Shown here piece after piece: positions 1-6,860 of a stretch of DNA of 7,500 bases. Source of the DNA: Acidobacteriota bacterium (GTDB lineage Bacteria > Acidobacteriota > Thermoanaerobaculia > Thermoanaerobaculales > Thermoanaerobaculaceae); NCBI GenBank assembly GCA_021782525.1, contig JAJXUY010000066.1, positions 1-7,500 of the forward strand, given 5' to 3'. Made by a program: the position numbers and the translations under genes. The notes beneath the pieces are model-generated. The model made no database searches and had not been told where the DNA came from. It saw only the letters and a list, made by a program, of their open reading frames with translations. Positions within the stretch are counted from its first letter, which is position 1. The number at the start of each line of letters is the position of its first letter.

Positions 1-913
1 GTTCATCTACCCGCGCTGGACGATCACGCCGGCGGCGTGGTCGCAGTGGCTGCCGGCGTTGGCGGCGCTCGCGGCCGTGGCGGCGCTCGCGGCGCTGCGG
101 CGGCGGATCGGCCGCGGCCCGCTCGCCGGCGCCTTCCTGTTCGGCGGCGTGCTCTTTCCGGCGATGGGGTTCTTCAACGTGTACGCGATGCGCTACTCGT
201 ACGTCGCCGACCACTTCGCCTACCAGGCGGTCGCCGTTTTCGCGGCCGCGCTCGCGGCCGGCGCCGCCGGGCTGCTCGAGGGGAAGGGAAGGGCGCTGCG
301 GGCGGCCGCCGCCACGGCCGGCGTGCTCGTCGTCGCGACCCTAGCGATCCTCACGTTCCGCCAGGCGCGGACCTACCGCGACGCCGACACGCTGTGGCGC
401 GACACGCTCGCCGCCAACCCCGACTGCTTCATGTGCCACAACAACTACGGCTACTCGCTGTACACGCGCGGGCGGGTCGCCGACGCGGTCGCGCAGTTCG
501 AGCGGTCGCTGCGCCTGCAGCCCGACAACGTGCCGGCGTTGCTCAACCTCGCCCGCGTCGACGAGGACCGCAACGACCTCGACGGCGCCATCGCGCGCCT
601 GCGCGTCGCGCGCAAGGTGGATCCCGGCAACACGACCGTGATGGTCAACCTCGCCACCGACTACACCAAGTCGGGGCGCTACGACGAGGCGAAAGCCGAG
701 TACCGGCGGGCGCTCGCGCACCCCTCGGCCAACGACTACCTGGCGCACAACGGGCTCGGCGTGGCGCTCATGCACGAGGGGAACGTCGCCGGCGCCGTGG
801 AGCAGTTCCGTGCCGCGCTGGCGGCCAAGCCGGGCTACTGGATGGCCCGCGCCAACCTCGAGCGGGCGCTGCCGCGTCTCGGGGTGCCCGCGGTGGAGCC
901 TCCGCGGCCCTGA
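1..913 (+). CDS. TMTC/PMT-like multi-pass membrane protein with C-terminal TPR repeats (C-terminal part, 5' end outside window)
   Basis: The reading frame is open from base 2 to the TGA at 911-913 (303 residues visible), so the gene starts before the window. The first half is membrane: hydrophobic segments at about residues 12-32, 42-58, 74-92 and 100-118. Between the second and third is the sequence RYSYVADHFAYQ, which resembles the conserved stretch before the last helices of TMTC-like and other GT-C proteins annotated as TPR-containing O-mannosyl/GlcNAc transferases. After a linker with TLWRDTLAANP (about 129-139) come about four TPR units (about 142-300), for example GRVADAVAQFERSLRLQPDN and GRYDEAKAEYRRALAHP. 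In such families the membrane part handles a lipid-linked sugar and the TPRs bind protein; the catalytic loops would lie upstream, so transferase activity is not shown here. The next gene is on the same strand 139 bases downstream. It could also be a non-catalytic TPR membrane protein. Confidence 0.8.
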   Translation, partial: FIYPRWTITPAAWSQWLPALAALAAVAALAALRRRIGRGPLAGAFLFGGVLFPAMGFFNVYAMRYSYVADHFAYQAVAVFAAALAAGAAGLLEGKGRALRAAAATAGVLVVATLAILTFRQARTYRDADTLWRDTLAANPDCFMCHNNYGYSLYTRGRVADAVAQFERSLRLQPDNVPALLNLARVDEDRNDLDGAIARLRVARKVDPGNTTVMVNLATDYTKSGRYDEAKAEYRRALAHPSANDYLAHNGLGVALMHEGNVAGAVEQFRAALAAKPGYWMARANLERALPRLGVPAVEPPRP

Positions 914-973
914 GCCGTTCCGGCGGCCTACCCCCGCGCGCAAGAAAGAGGAATCGTTTCAAACGGCGCTCTG

Positions 974-1003
974 TTGTCCCCCCGTCGGCCGCGGGCGTAA
1001 GAT
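974..1003 (+). promoter_or_regulatory. Possible sigma-70-type promoter for the sulfatase-like gene
   Basis: TTGTCC at 974-979 and TAAGAT at 998-1003 are separated by 18 bases, each matching four of six consensus positions. They lie 49 bases before the ATG at 1053 in a short non-coding gap. The match could be chance, and the gene could instead be read from the upstream TPR gene. Confidence 0.35.
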
Positions 1004-1040
1004 CACCGGTCGGATCGGCCGCCGCTCTCGGGGCGGTCGC

Positions 1041-1047
1041 AGGGGGG
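1041..1047 (+). promoter_or_regulatory. Ribosome binding site that fixes the start at 1053
   Basis: AGGGGGG sits five bases before the ATG at 1053. No comparable purine run precedes the longer in-frame starts, which would run through the upstream gene's end and the non-coding gap. The residues after 1053 also form an export signal, supporting this start. Confidence 0.65.
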
Positions 1048-1052
1048 CTCGA

Positions 1053-3266
1053 ATGGCCGTTGCAGCAGGTCGTGAAGCCGGCCGCCGGCGGTCGGCGGCA
1101 TCGTTCGCCGGAACGGCGCTGGCGGGGCTCGCACCCGCCCTCGCGCTGCTCGGCGGTCTCGCGGCCTCGTCGTGCGCCCGTTCGGGCGGCGTGCCCACCT
1201 CTCCGAACGCGCCGGTCATCCTGATCTCGATCGACACGATGCGGGCGGACCACCTGCCCGCCTACGGCTACACCAAGATCGCGACGCCGAACCTCGACCG
1301 CCTCGCGAGCGACGCCTGGCTGTTCGAGAAGGCCTACACGCCGTGCCCGATGACGCTGCCCGCCCATACCACGATGCTGACCGGCGAACTCCCCCCCGAG
1401 CACGGCGTCCGCAACAACATCGGCTTCGTCTTCGACGGCAAGACACACCCCAGCCTGCCGGTCTTCCTCAAGGAACACGGCTACGCGACCGGAGCGGCCG
1501 TCTCCTCGTACGTGCTGCGCTACGAGACCGGCCTCGGGCCGCTGTTCGACTACTACGAGGACTCGGTGGGGATCGCCCCCGGCGTCGAGTCGGTGCACTA
1601 CCGGCGCTCCGGCGACAAGACCGCGGCGTTCGCAGAGAAGTGGATCGCCGCCCACGACGGCAAGCCGTTCTTCTTCTTCTTCCACATCTACGAGCCGCAC
1701 CTCCCGTACGACCCGCCGGAGCCGTTCCGGAGCCGCTACGGCGTGACGTACGACGCCGAGGTCGCGACCGCCGACCAGGTCATCGGCGGCTTCCTCGACG
1801 AGATGAAGAAGCTGGGCGTCTACGACAGGGCGATCATCGTCCTGGTCGGCGACCACGGCGAGGGGCTCGGCGACCACGGCGAGATGCAGCACTCGATCCT
1901 GCTCTATCGCGAGGTCATGCACGTCCCGATGATGGTCAAGCTGCCGCACTCGTTCGGCGGCGGCCGCCGCATCGCGACGCCGGCGCAGCTCTCCGACATC
2001 GTGCCGACCGTCCTGCAGGTGCTCGGCGACCGGATCCCGAAGTGGGTCAGCGGATCCTCGGTCCTCGGTCTCCCCGCGCAGCCGACCGGCACCCCGCGCG
2101 TGATCTTCGGAGAGACGCTCTTCCCGCGGCTCCAGCTCGGCTGGTCCGACCTGCGCTCGGTGATCGAGAACGACTACCAGTACATCTACGGCCCGCGCCC
2201 GGAGCTGTACGACATGGCGGCCGACCCGGGGGAAAAGCACGACCTGATCGCCAGCCAGCCGGCGGTGGCCGCGCGGCTGGCCGCCGCGCTGCAGCACTAC
2301 CCGCAGGGGAACGAGCATCCGGCCCCCGCGGACGAGGAAACGCTGCGCCGCCTGGCGGCGCTCGGGTACATCGGCGGCCTGCACGACCGCGGCACCGCCG
2401 CGGTGCTCCCCAACCCGGTCGACAACATCCAGTACCTGCAGCGGATGCAGGAGGGGTGGCAGCTCGCCGCCGACCAGCACCTGGCGCAGGCGGTCGCGGT
2501 GCTGCGCTCGGTGGTCAAGGACAACCCGGGGATGTCGGACGTCTGGATCAAGCTCGGCGAGCTCTACGCCGACGCCGGGCAGGACGCCGAGTCGGAGGCC
2601 GCCTACAAGCAGGCGCTCGACCGCTCACCGGTGTTCCTCGCCGACATCGCGGTGGCGCTCGGCTTCGTCCAGTTCCAACGGGGCGAGCTCGACCAGGCCC
2701 AGTCCGCAGGCCAGCGGGCGCTCGTCGAGGTGCCGACGAAGGCCCACGAGCTGCTGGCGCGCGTCGCGCTCGCGCGCGGCGACTTCGCGACCGCCGAGCG
2801 CGAGGCGGTGGCGGCGGCCGGCTCGCGCAACCCGCAGCCGTCGGCGATCCTGGTGATGGCGGAGATCAAGCTGCGCGAGGGCAAGCCGGCGGACGCGCTC
2901 GCCGTCGTCGAGAAAGCTGAACGGTATGCGACCGAGCTCCGTCTCCCGACGGTGTACAACCTCGACTACCTGCGCGGCGACGCGCTCGCGCGCCTGAACC
3001 GGCCGGCCGAGGCCGAGGCCGCGTTCGAGCGCGAGATCGCGGCGTTCCCGCAGCACGCGCAGGCGTACGCCACGCTCGGCGTGATCCACTTCATCCAGGG
3101 CGACCGCGCCGGGCTCGACCGCCTGATGGAGGCGATGGTCAAGGCCGACCCGACGCCGAAGACGTTCCGCCTCGCCGCCACCACCTACGACTCGATCGGC
3201 GACAAGGCGGCGGCCGCCCAGTACCGGCGCCGCGCCGACGCCGCCCAGGCGAAGATCCCGGAGTAG
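1053..3266 (+). CDS. Exported sulfatase-superfamily hydrolase/transferase with C-terminal TPR domain
   Basis: The product has 737 residues. The N terminus has basic residues (R7, R11-R13), a hydrophobic stretch (about 18-38) and C41 in LAASSC, which could be a weak lipobox; otherwise it is a standard signal peptide. The sulfatase/alkaline-phosphatase-superfamily domain spans about 55-400. It contains LISIDTMRAD with likely metal ligand D61, the nucleophile segment TLPAHTTMLTG with T101, HIYEPHLPYDPP (H211, H216), the second metal motif GDHGEGLGDHGE (D267, H268), and the C-terminal ELYDMAADPGE (384-394). True sulfatases have CxPxR or SxPxR there for formylglycine; this protein has T-L-P-A-H, so ester hydrolysis or phospho-group transfer with a Thr nucleophile is at least as likely as sulfatase activity. 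About 460-735 is a run of degenerate TPRs, such as AESEAAYKQALDRSP and AEAEAAFEREIAAFP. Action in the periplasm or at the membrane surface is expected. The substrate cannot be read from the sequence. Confidence 0.9.
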   Translation: MAVAAGREAGRRRSAASFAGTALAGLAPALALLGGLAASSCARSGGVPTSPNAPVILISIDTMRADHLPAYGYTKIATPNLDRLASDAWLFEKAYTPCPMTLPAHTTMLTGELPPEHGVRNNIGFVFDGKTHPSLPVFLKEHGYATGAAVSSYVLRYETGLGPLFDYYEDSVGIAPGVESVHYRRSGDKTAAFAEKWIAAHDGKPFFFFFHIYEPHLPYDPPEPFRSRYGVTYDAEVATADQVIGGFLDEMKKLGVYDRAIIVLVGDHGEGLGDHGEMQHSILLYREVMHVPMMVKLPHSFGGGRRIATPAQLSDIVPTVLQVLGDRIPKWVSGSSVLGLPAQPTGTPRVIFGETLFPRLQLGWSDLRSVIENDYQYIYGPRPELYDMAADPGEKHDLIASQPAVAARLAAALQHYPQGNEHPAPADEETLRRLAALGYIGGLHDRGTAAVLPNPVDNIQYLQRMQEGWQLAADQHLAQAVAVLRSVVKDNPGMSDVWIKLGELYADAGQDAESEAAYKQALDRSPVFLADIAVALGFVQFQRGELDQAQSAGQRALVEVPTKAHELLARVALARGDFATAEREAVAAAGSRNPQPSAILVMAEIKLREGKPADALAVVEKAERYATELRLPTVYNLDYLRGDALARLNRPAEAEAAFEREIAAFPQHAQAYATLGVIHFIQGDRAGLDRLMEAMVKADPTPKTFRLAATTYDSIGDKAAAAQYRRRADAAQAKIPE

Positions 3267-3275
3267 CCGGCCCCG

Positions 3276-3365
3276 GGCAAGAAAGCTGCGTGGCGGTGGG
3301 CAGTGGCCGGTGGTCGGCGAAGGCCGTGGGTCGTGGTTCGTGGATCGTGGGTGGCAAGAACGCTG
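3276..3365 (+). repeat. Left arm of intergenic element: GTGG-based 7-base repeats bounded by a 13-base direct repeat
   Basis: GTGG recurs at 3290, 3296, 3303, 3310, 3326, 3333, 3340 and 3347, mostly at 7-base steps; the clearest units are TCGTGGT, TCGTGGA and TCGTGGG. The arm is bounded by GGCAAGAAAGCTG (3276-3288) and GGCAAGAACGCTG (3353-3365), identical at 12 of 13 positions. The units are close to the reverse complement of the right-arm repeat at 3534-3568. It begins just after the sulfatase-like gene's stop and does not appear to be coding. Confidence 0.7.
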
Positions 3366-3372
3366 GTGCAGG

Positions 3373-3404
3373 GGAGCTGAGGGGCTGAGGAGCAGAGACA
3401 AGAC
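3373..3404 (+). repeat. Purine-rich 8-base repeats (left inner arm)
   Basis: GGAGCTGA, GGGGCTGA and GGAGCAGA follow one another at 3373-3396, then a diverged unit GACAAGAC. GAGGAGC (3387-3393) pairs perfectly with GCTCCTC (3413-3419), and AGAGACAA (3394-3401) is the exact reverse complement of TTGTCTCT (3521-3528). Confidence 0.6.
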
Positions 3405-3416
3405 ATCGTTGCGCTC

Positions 3417-3448
3417 CTCGACGCCTCGACCCCTCCGCGCCTCGACTC
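3417..3448 (+). repeat. Pyrimidine-rich 8-base repeats (right inner arm)
   Basis: Four head-to-tail units CTCGACGC, CTCGACCC, CTCCGCGC and CTCGACTC. Read on the other strand they give GTCGAGGC-like units, close to the GCTGAGGN units of the left inner arm, so the two blocks are inverted relatives. The stretch 3449-3533 between this block and the next repeat is pyrimidine-rich with no gene or regular repeat seen. Confidence 0.65.
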
Positions 3449-3533
3449 CCCGGCAACTACGCCGTCTTCCCCTGACTCCCGCCCCTTTTCCCCGCGCCGC
3501 TCGTTTCCCGCCCTGGGCTGTTGTCTCTCCCTG

Positions 3534-3568
3534 CGGACCACGGACCACGGACCACGGACCACGGACCA
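3534..3568 (+). repeat. Five perfect tandem copies of CGGACCA (right outer arm)
   Basis: CGGACCA is repeated five times without a mismatch, followed by a partial CGA. On the minus strand it reads as TGGTCCG units, matching the orientation-reversed GTGG-type units at 3290-3350. Heptamer tandem repeats between genes are known in cyanobacteria (STRR families); whether this belongs to a comparable genome-wide family cannot be told from one copy. Confidence 0.9.
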
Positions 3569-3614
3569 CGATCTCTCGCCGGCCGCCGGCCACGCCGCTC
3601 GTCTTTCCCGCCCC

Positions 3615-3648
3615 AAAGAGAAAGGCCCCGGTCGCGAGGACCGGGGCC
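3615..3648 (-). terminator. Intrinsic terminator of the TonB-dependent receptor gene
   Basis: GGCCCCGGTC (3624-3633) and GACCGGGGCC (3639-3648) form a perfect 10-bp stem with a 5-base loop. In the minus direction it is followed by TTTCTCTTT (complement of 3615-3623) and starts 22 bases after the receptor stop. There is no U-rich tract on the plus side, so it should act only on the minus-strand transcript. Confidence 0.9.
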
Positions 3649-3670
3649 CGGAACTGCGGTTCGGGAAAAG

Positions 3671-6600
3671 TTAGAAGCGAACGCCGAGCGAGAGGACGAA
3701 CGTGCGCGGCGTCTGGTACGCGATCGTCGACAACGCCTTGCCGAACGTCGGCGACTTCTGCCAGTTGCCGCAGTGCGGCGTGGTCACGCCCTGGGGGCAC
3801 TCGACCGGCTTGCCGGTGAACGGGCTGAACGGGTCGAGGTAGCTCTTGTTGAGCGATGTGTAGATCGTGGTGCCGATGCCGCCCGGGTAGTTGACCGCGT
3901 GCTCGTTGAACACGTTGGTGACGCGCGGCTCGACGTAGAACTGCAGATCGGTGCCGAGCGCCGGGAGCACGAACGCGTAGTTGAACGCGAGGTCGGTCGA
4001 GGTGGTGTTGTCGAGCCGGAACGCGCCGCGCGGGCTGAAGTAGTAGCTGACGTTCTTCGGCGGGGACGAGTACCCCGGGTTGGTCACGTACGGGCGGATC
4101 GAGATGTTGCCGACCGCGGAGTACGGGGCGCCCGAGATGTAGGTCTCCATCAAGCTGACGGAGAGCCGGTTGTGCTTGGTGTTGAGGAGGTCCCACACGC
4201 CGTACGCGTGGAAGATGCTGCGTACGTCGGCGGGCAGGTAGCCGGAGGGGTTGTACTGGGCGAACGCCTTGTACTCGGGGTACTGCAGCGTGTTCCCCGG
4301 GACCGGGCCGGACCCGCCGTTCTCGCCGGCGAAGTTGCCCTTCAGCGTCGACCAGGTGTAGTTGCCGCCGAGGTTGATCGCGTCGGAGAGGCGGTACGAC
4401 GCCGAGATCGTCACGCCGTCGTACTTGCGCGTGAGGATGGTGTTGGTATTGACCAGGTTGGAGAGGTCGTAGGGGTTGCCGAACTGGTCCAGTACCTGCT
4501 TCGGCGTCCCGTCGGAGTTGTAGGCCGACTCGAACAGGTAGAAGTCGTTGTACTTGCGATGGATGTAGTCGACGCGAACGTTGCCGTTGCCGCCGAGGCG
4601 CTTGCTGAAGCCGATCGTGTACTCGTCGACGTTCGGCGACTTCAGCGAGTTCGGGATGTCCTCGTTGAGGCCGGGGATGAAGGCGCCGACCAGGAGTGAG
4701 TTCTTGTCCGCCTGCGACAGGCCGTTGAACCAGTTGAAGATCGTGGTGATCGTCTGGGCCGGAGTGAGGCAGCCGGCGCCGGTGGTGGTGTTGCAGCTCG
4801 GGTCGGTGTTGATCGCCGGCGGCGCCGCGCCGCTGGCGGGGGTGCCGTACAGGTAGGTCAGGGACGCCGGCTGGCCGCCGGCGGCAGTGGCGTCACCCTC
4901 GGTGTTGGCGATCGCGGCGACGTACTTGGCGTAGCTGGCGTTGAACTGCAAGTCGCCGTCGCCCTTGGGATCGTAGGTGGCGCTCAGGCGCGGGCTAATG
5001 TTCGAGTCCTTCGCCGTGAGCACGCCGGAGGCGTTGACGCCGTGGTTCTTGTCGTAGCGAACACCGATGTTGAACGACCAGTTGTTGTTCAGGCGCCACT
5101 TGTCGTTGATGAACGCCGACTGGGTCTTGAAGTTGTTGCCCGACGTGAGCTGGCTGATCGGCGCCCAGAAGACGTACGACAGGCCGGAGTCGGGGACGAA
5201 GATCGGGTACGGCGTGCCGCCCGGGAGCGTCGGCATCGGGCCGGGCAGGCCGACTTCGCCGTCGGCGTAGAGGAACCAGCTCGAGCCGGACTGGTAGTTG
5301 TTCGCGGTGCGCATGTCCTCGAACTGGTCGAAGCCGAGGACGATGTCGTGCGAGCCGAGGGAACCGCTGGAGAGGAACCACGACGCCTTCGCGAGGTAGT
5401 CCTTGTTGTCGCGTTTCTCGGCGCCATTGGCGCACACGCCGCAGAAGATCGGCGAGTTGTAGAACGGCACCGCGCCGAAGTTCCACAGGTCGGCGATCGG
5501 GGTGCCGCGCTGCAGGTCGGTGTAGCGGCTGCCGGAGTTCTCGAAGGTGAAGTTCTTCTCCGAGTACTGGCCCTCGACGAAGAAGTTGTCGGAGAGCACG
5601 CCGGTGTAGTTGACCGCCTTCAACTGCTGCGGCAGCTGACGGCTGTAGGTGCTGGCGAGGTCGAAGAACGCGTACCCCGTCGGGTTGAAGCCGTAGCCGA
5701 AGTCGGAGTGGTCGACCTTGAGGTAGGAGCCGACGATGCGGTGGTTCGGGTTGATCGCGAACGTCAGCTTGCCCTCGTAGCGGTTCTCGTCGAACCCGGT
5801 CGTGTACGGGATCTCGGTGACATAGGTCTGGGCAGAGCCTTTGGTGTCGAGCTGGCGGAACGCGCCGAAGAACCAGATGTGGTCCTTCCAGAAGTAGCCG
5901 CCCAGCGTCGCCTCGTGCTGGTTGTTGATCTTGTCGAGGCGCTGCGCCTTGGTGAGCGGGGTCTTGGCGGTCCACTTGTCGTTGGTCATCGTGTCGCGGT
6001 ACGACCCGTGGAACTCGTTGCCGCCGGACTTGGTCAGCATGTTGACCACGCCGCCGGTGAAGCGGCCGTACTCGGCCGACACGTCGGAGACCGCCGTGGT
6101 GGTCTCCTGGACGGCATCCTCGATGTAGAGGGCGGTCGGCGTGCCGCGGACGTTGTCCATCACCGCGACGCCGTTGATCATGAACAGGTTCTCGTACGAC
6201 ACCGCGCCTGCGATCGTGATCGCGTTGGAGGCGCCGGGGTTGGCCTCGACGCCGGCGGTCATCAGCGCCGCCGACTGCAGCGTCTTCGCCACCGGCAGCT
6301 TGTTGATCAGCGCCTTGTCGTAGGTGGTGGAGGCGGTGCCTGTGCTCGAGATTGTCTCGTAGCTACCGGTGACCGTCACCTCTTCCGCGACCTTGGCCTG
6401 CGGCATGGTCGCGTTCACCCGCTGGGTCTGGGCGGCGTTGACCTTGACCGTGGTGTCGATCGTCTGGAAACCCTGCAGCTCGAACCGCGCCCGGTAGTCG
6501 CCGGGGGGCAGGAACGGCAAGGTGTAGTCGCCGTTTTCGTTGGTGACCGTGGTGCGGGCCCCCTGCAGGTTCGGGGAGGTCACGGTCACGGTCACGCCGG

Positions 6601-6715
6601 GCAGCGGCAGCTTCCCGTCCGATGCGTGGCCGGAGATGGTGCCGGTCGGCATCTGGGCGAACAGCGGCGCCGCTGCGAACCCGATGAGCAGTGCCAACAG
6701 AACAAATCGCTTCAT
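3671..6715 (-). CDS. TonB-dependent outer-membrane receptor, Oar-like, with N-terminal carboxypeptidase-regulatory-like domain
   Basis: The complete protein has 1014 residues. It has a signal peptide with likely cleavage after A20 (PLFA|QM). A carboxypeptidase-regulatory-like beta-sandwich (about 24-105) carries GTISGHASDGKLPLPGVTV and ENGDYTLPFLPPGDY. A TonB-box-like EEVTVTGS lies at 111-118. The plug (about 130-235) includes SYENLFMINGV and AEYGRFTGGVVNMLTKSGGNEFHGSYR, typical of Oar-like receptors. The rest is a large beta-barrel ending LSLGVRF, with the C-terminal aromatic residue expected for outer-membrane insertion. Such receptors import or bind large ligands (oligosaccharides, peptides, chelates) using TonB energy; the substrate is not evident, and no TonB, SusD-like partner or substrate enzyme is adjacent. 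Its six cysteines occur as three close pairs (425/428, 641/649, 973/982). The start is firm: AAGGAGG five bases before the ATG. The gene converges on the sulfatase-like gene and has its own terminator. Confidence 0.95.
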   Translation of the reverse strand: MKRFVLLALLIGFAAAPLFAQMPTGTISGHASDGKLPLPGVTVTVTSPNLQGARTTVTNENGDYTLPFLPPGDYRARFELQGFQTIDTTVKVNAAQTQRVNATMPQAKVAEEVTVTGSYETISSTGTASTTYDKALINKLPVAKTLQSAALMTAGVEANPGASNAITIAGAVSYENLFMINGVAVMDNVRGTPTALYIEDAVQETTTAVSDVSAEYGRFTGGVVNMLTKSGGNEFHGSYRDTMTNDKWTAKTPLTKAQRLDKINNQHEATLGGYFWKDHIWFFGAFRQLDTKGSAQTYVTEIPYTTGFDENRYEGKLTFAINPNHRIVGSYLKVDHSDFGYGFNPTGYAFFDLASTYSRQLPQQLKAVNYTGVLSDNFFVEGQYSEKNFTFENSGSRYTDLQRGTPIADLWNFGAVPFYNSPIFCGVCANGAEKRDNKDYLAKASWFLSSGSLGSHDIVLGFDQFEDMRTANNYQSGSSWFLYADGEVGLPGPMPTLPGGTPYPIFVPDSGLSYVFWAPISQLTSGNNFKTQSAFINDKWRLNNNWSFNIGVRYDKNHGVNASGVLTAKDSNISPRLSATYDPKGDGDLQFNASYAKYVAAIANTEGDATAAGGQPASLTYLYGTPASGAAPPAINTDPSCNTTTGAGCLTPAQTITTIFNWFNGLSQADKNSLLVGAFIPGLNEDIPNSLKSPNVDEYTIGFSKRLGGNGNVRVDYIHRKYNDFYLFESAYNSDGTPKQVLDQFGNPYDLSNLVNTNTILTRKYDGVTISASYRLSDAINLGGNYTWSTLKGNFAGENGGSGPVPGNTLQYPEYKAFAQYNPSGYLPADVRSIFHAYGVWDLLNTKHNRLSVSLMETYISGAPYSAVGNISIRPYVTNPGYSSPPKNVSYYFSPRGAFRLDNTTSTDLAFNYAFVLPALGTDLQFYVEPRVTNVFNEHAVNYPGGIGTTIYTSLNKSYLDPFSPFTGKPVECPQGVTTPHCGNWQKSPTFGKALSTIAYQTPRTFVLSLGVRF

Positions 6716-6720
6716 CCTTT

Positions 6721-6727
6721 CCTCCTT
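6721..6727 (-). promoter_or_regulatory. Strong Shine-Dalgarno of the receptor gene
   Basis: On the minus strand AAGGAGG is followed by five bases (AAAGG) and the ATG at 6715. The near-perfect match to the anti-Shine-Dalgarno suggests efficient translation and confirms the start. Confidence 0.85.
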
Positions 6728-6756
6728 GCTTCCTCGTGCTTTGTGGCTACCTTCAT

Positions 6757-6776
6757 GGCGCCAGGGGTCTGGCGCC
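6757..6776 (-). promoter_or_regulatory. Perfect hairpin in the probable 5' leader of the receptor mRNA
   Basis: GGCGCCAG (6757-6764) and CTGGCGCC (6769-6776) form an 8-bp stem with a 4-base loop, 41 bases upstream of the receptor start. No U-tract follows on either strand, so it is not a standard terminator. It could be an mRNA-stabilising leader structure or an operator; the self-complementary core GGCGCC alone would be common in GC-rich DNA. Confidence 0.5.
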
Positions 6777-6860
6777 TCTGATGGCTCACATCCAAGAGTT
6801 CGGAAAGCTCAGGCGCCCACCTCCTTCCCGGAACGGAGTCGATCCCTCGCGGTCGACCCT

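Noticed and set aside
1053..1110. Twin-arginine signal in the sulfatase-like protein
   Set aside because: GRRRSAASF has arginines but lacks the hydrophobic residue and spacing of the S-R-R-x-F-L-K motif; an ordinary or lipoprotein signal is more likely.
37..1224. 395-codon plus-strand frame spanning the end of the TPR gene and the start of the sulfatase-like gene
   Set aside because: Arg/Ala/Gly-rich low-complexity translation, out of frame with two recognisable proteins.
768..2480. 570-codon open frame on the minus strand opposite the sulfatase-like gene
   Set aside because: Arg/Val/Asp-rich translation without recognisable domains. The plus strand has clear sulfatase and TPR motifs throughout, so this is a GC-driven antisense shadow.
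1172..2920. 582-codon plus-strand frame inside the sulfatase-like gene
   Set aside because: Shifted-frame shadow rich in Arg/Pro/Ala without motifs.
3534..3568. CRISPR array
   Set aside because: The repeat is 7 bases and contiguous with no spacers, so it is a simple tandem repeat.
3310..3819. Plus-strand frame covering the intergenic repeats
   Set aside because: Composed of repeat translation and receptor antisense, with no Shine-Dalgarno or domain.
2625..4196. 523-codon minus-strand frame crossing the intergenic repeat region
   Set aside because: It runs through the end of the receptor gene out of frame, through the terminator and through repeats. Its translation is low complexity.
5042..6781. 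579-codon open frame on the plus strand opposite the TonB receptor
   Set aside because: Low-complexity Val/Glu/Arg-rich translation mirroring receptor codons. It has no domain, and the receptor frame shows full family motifs.
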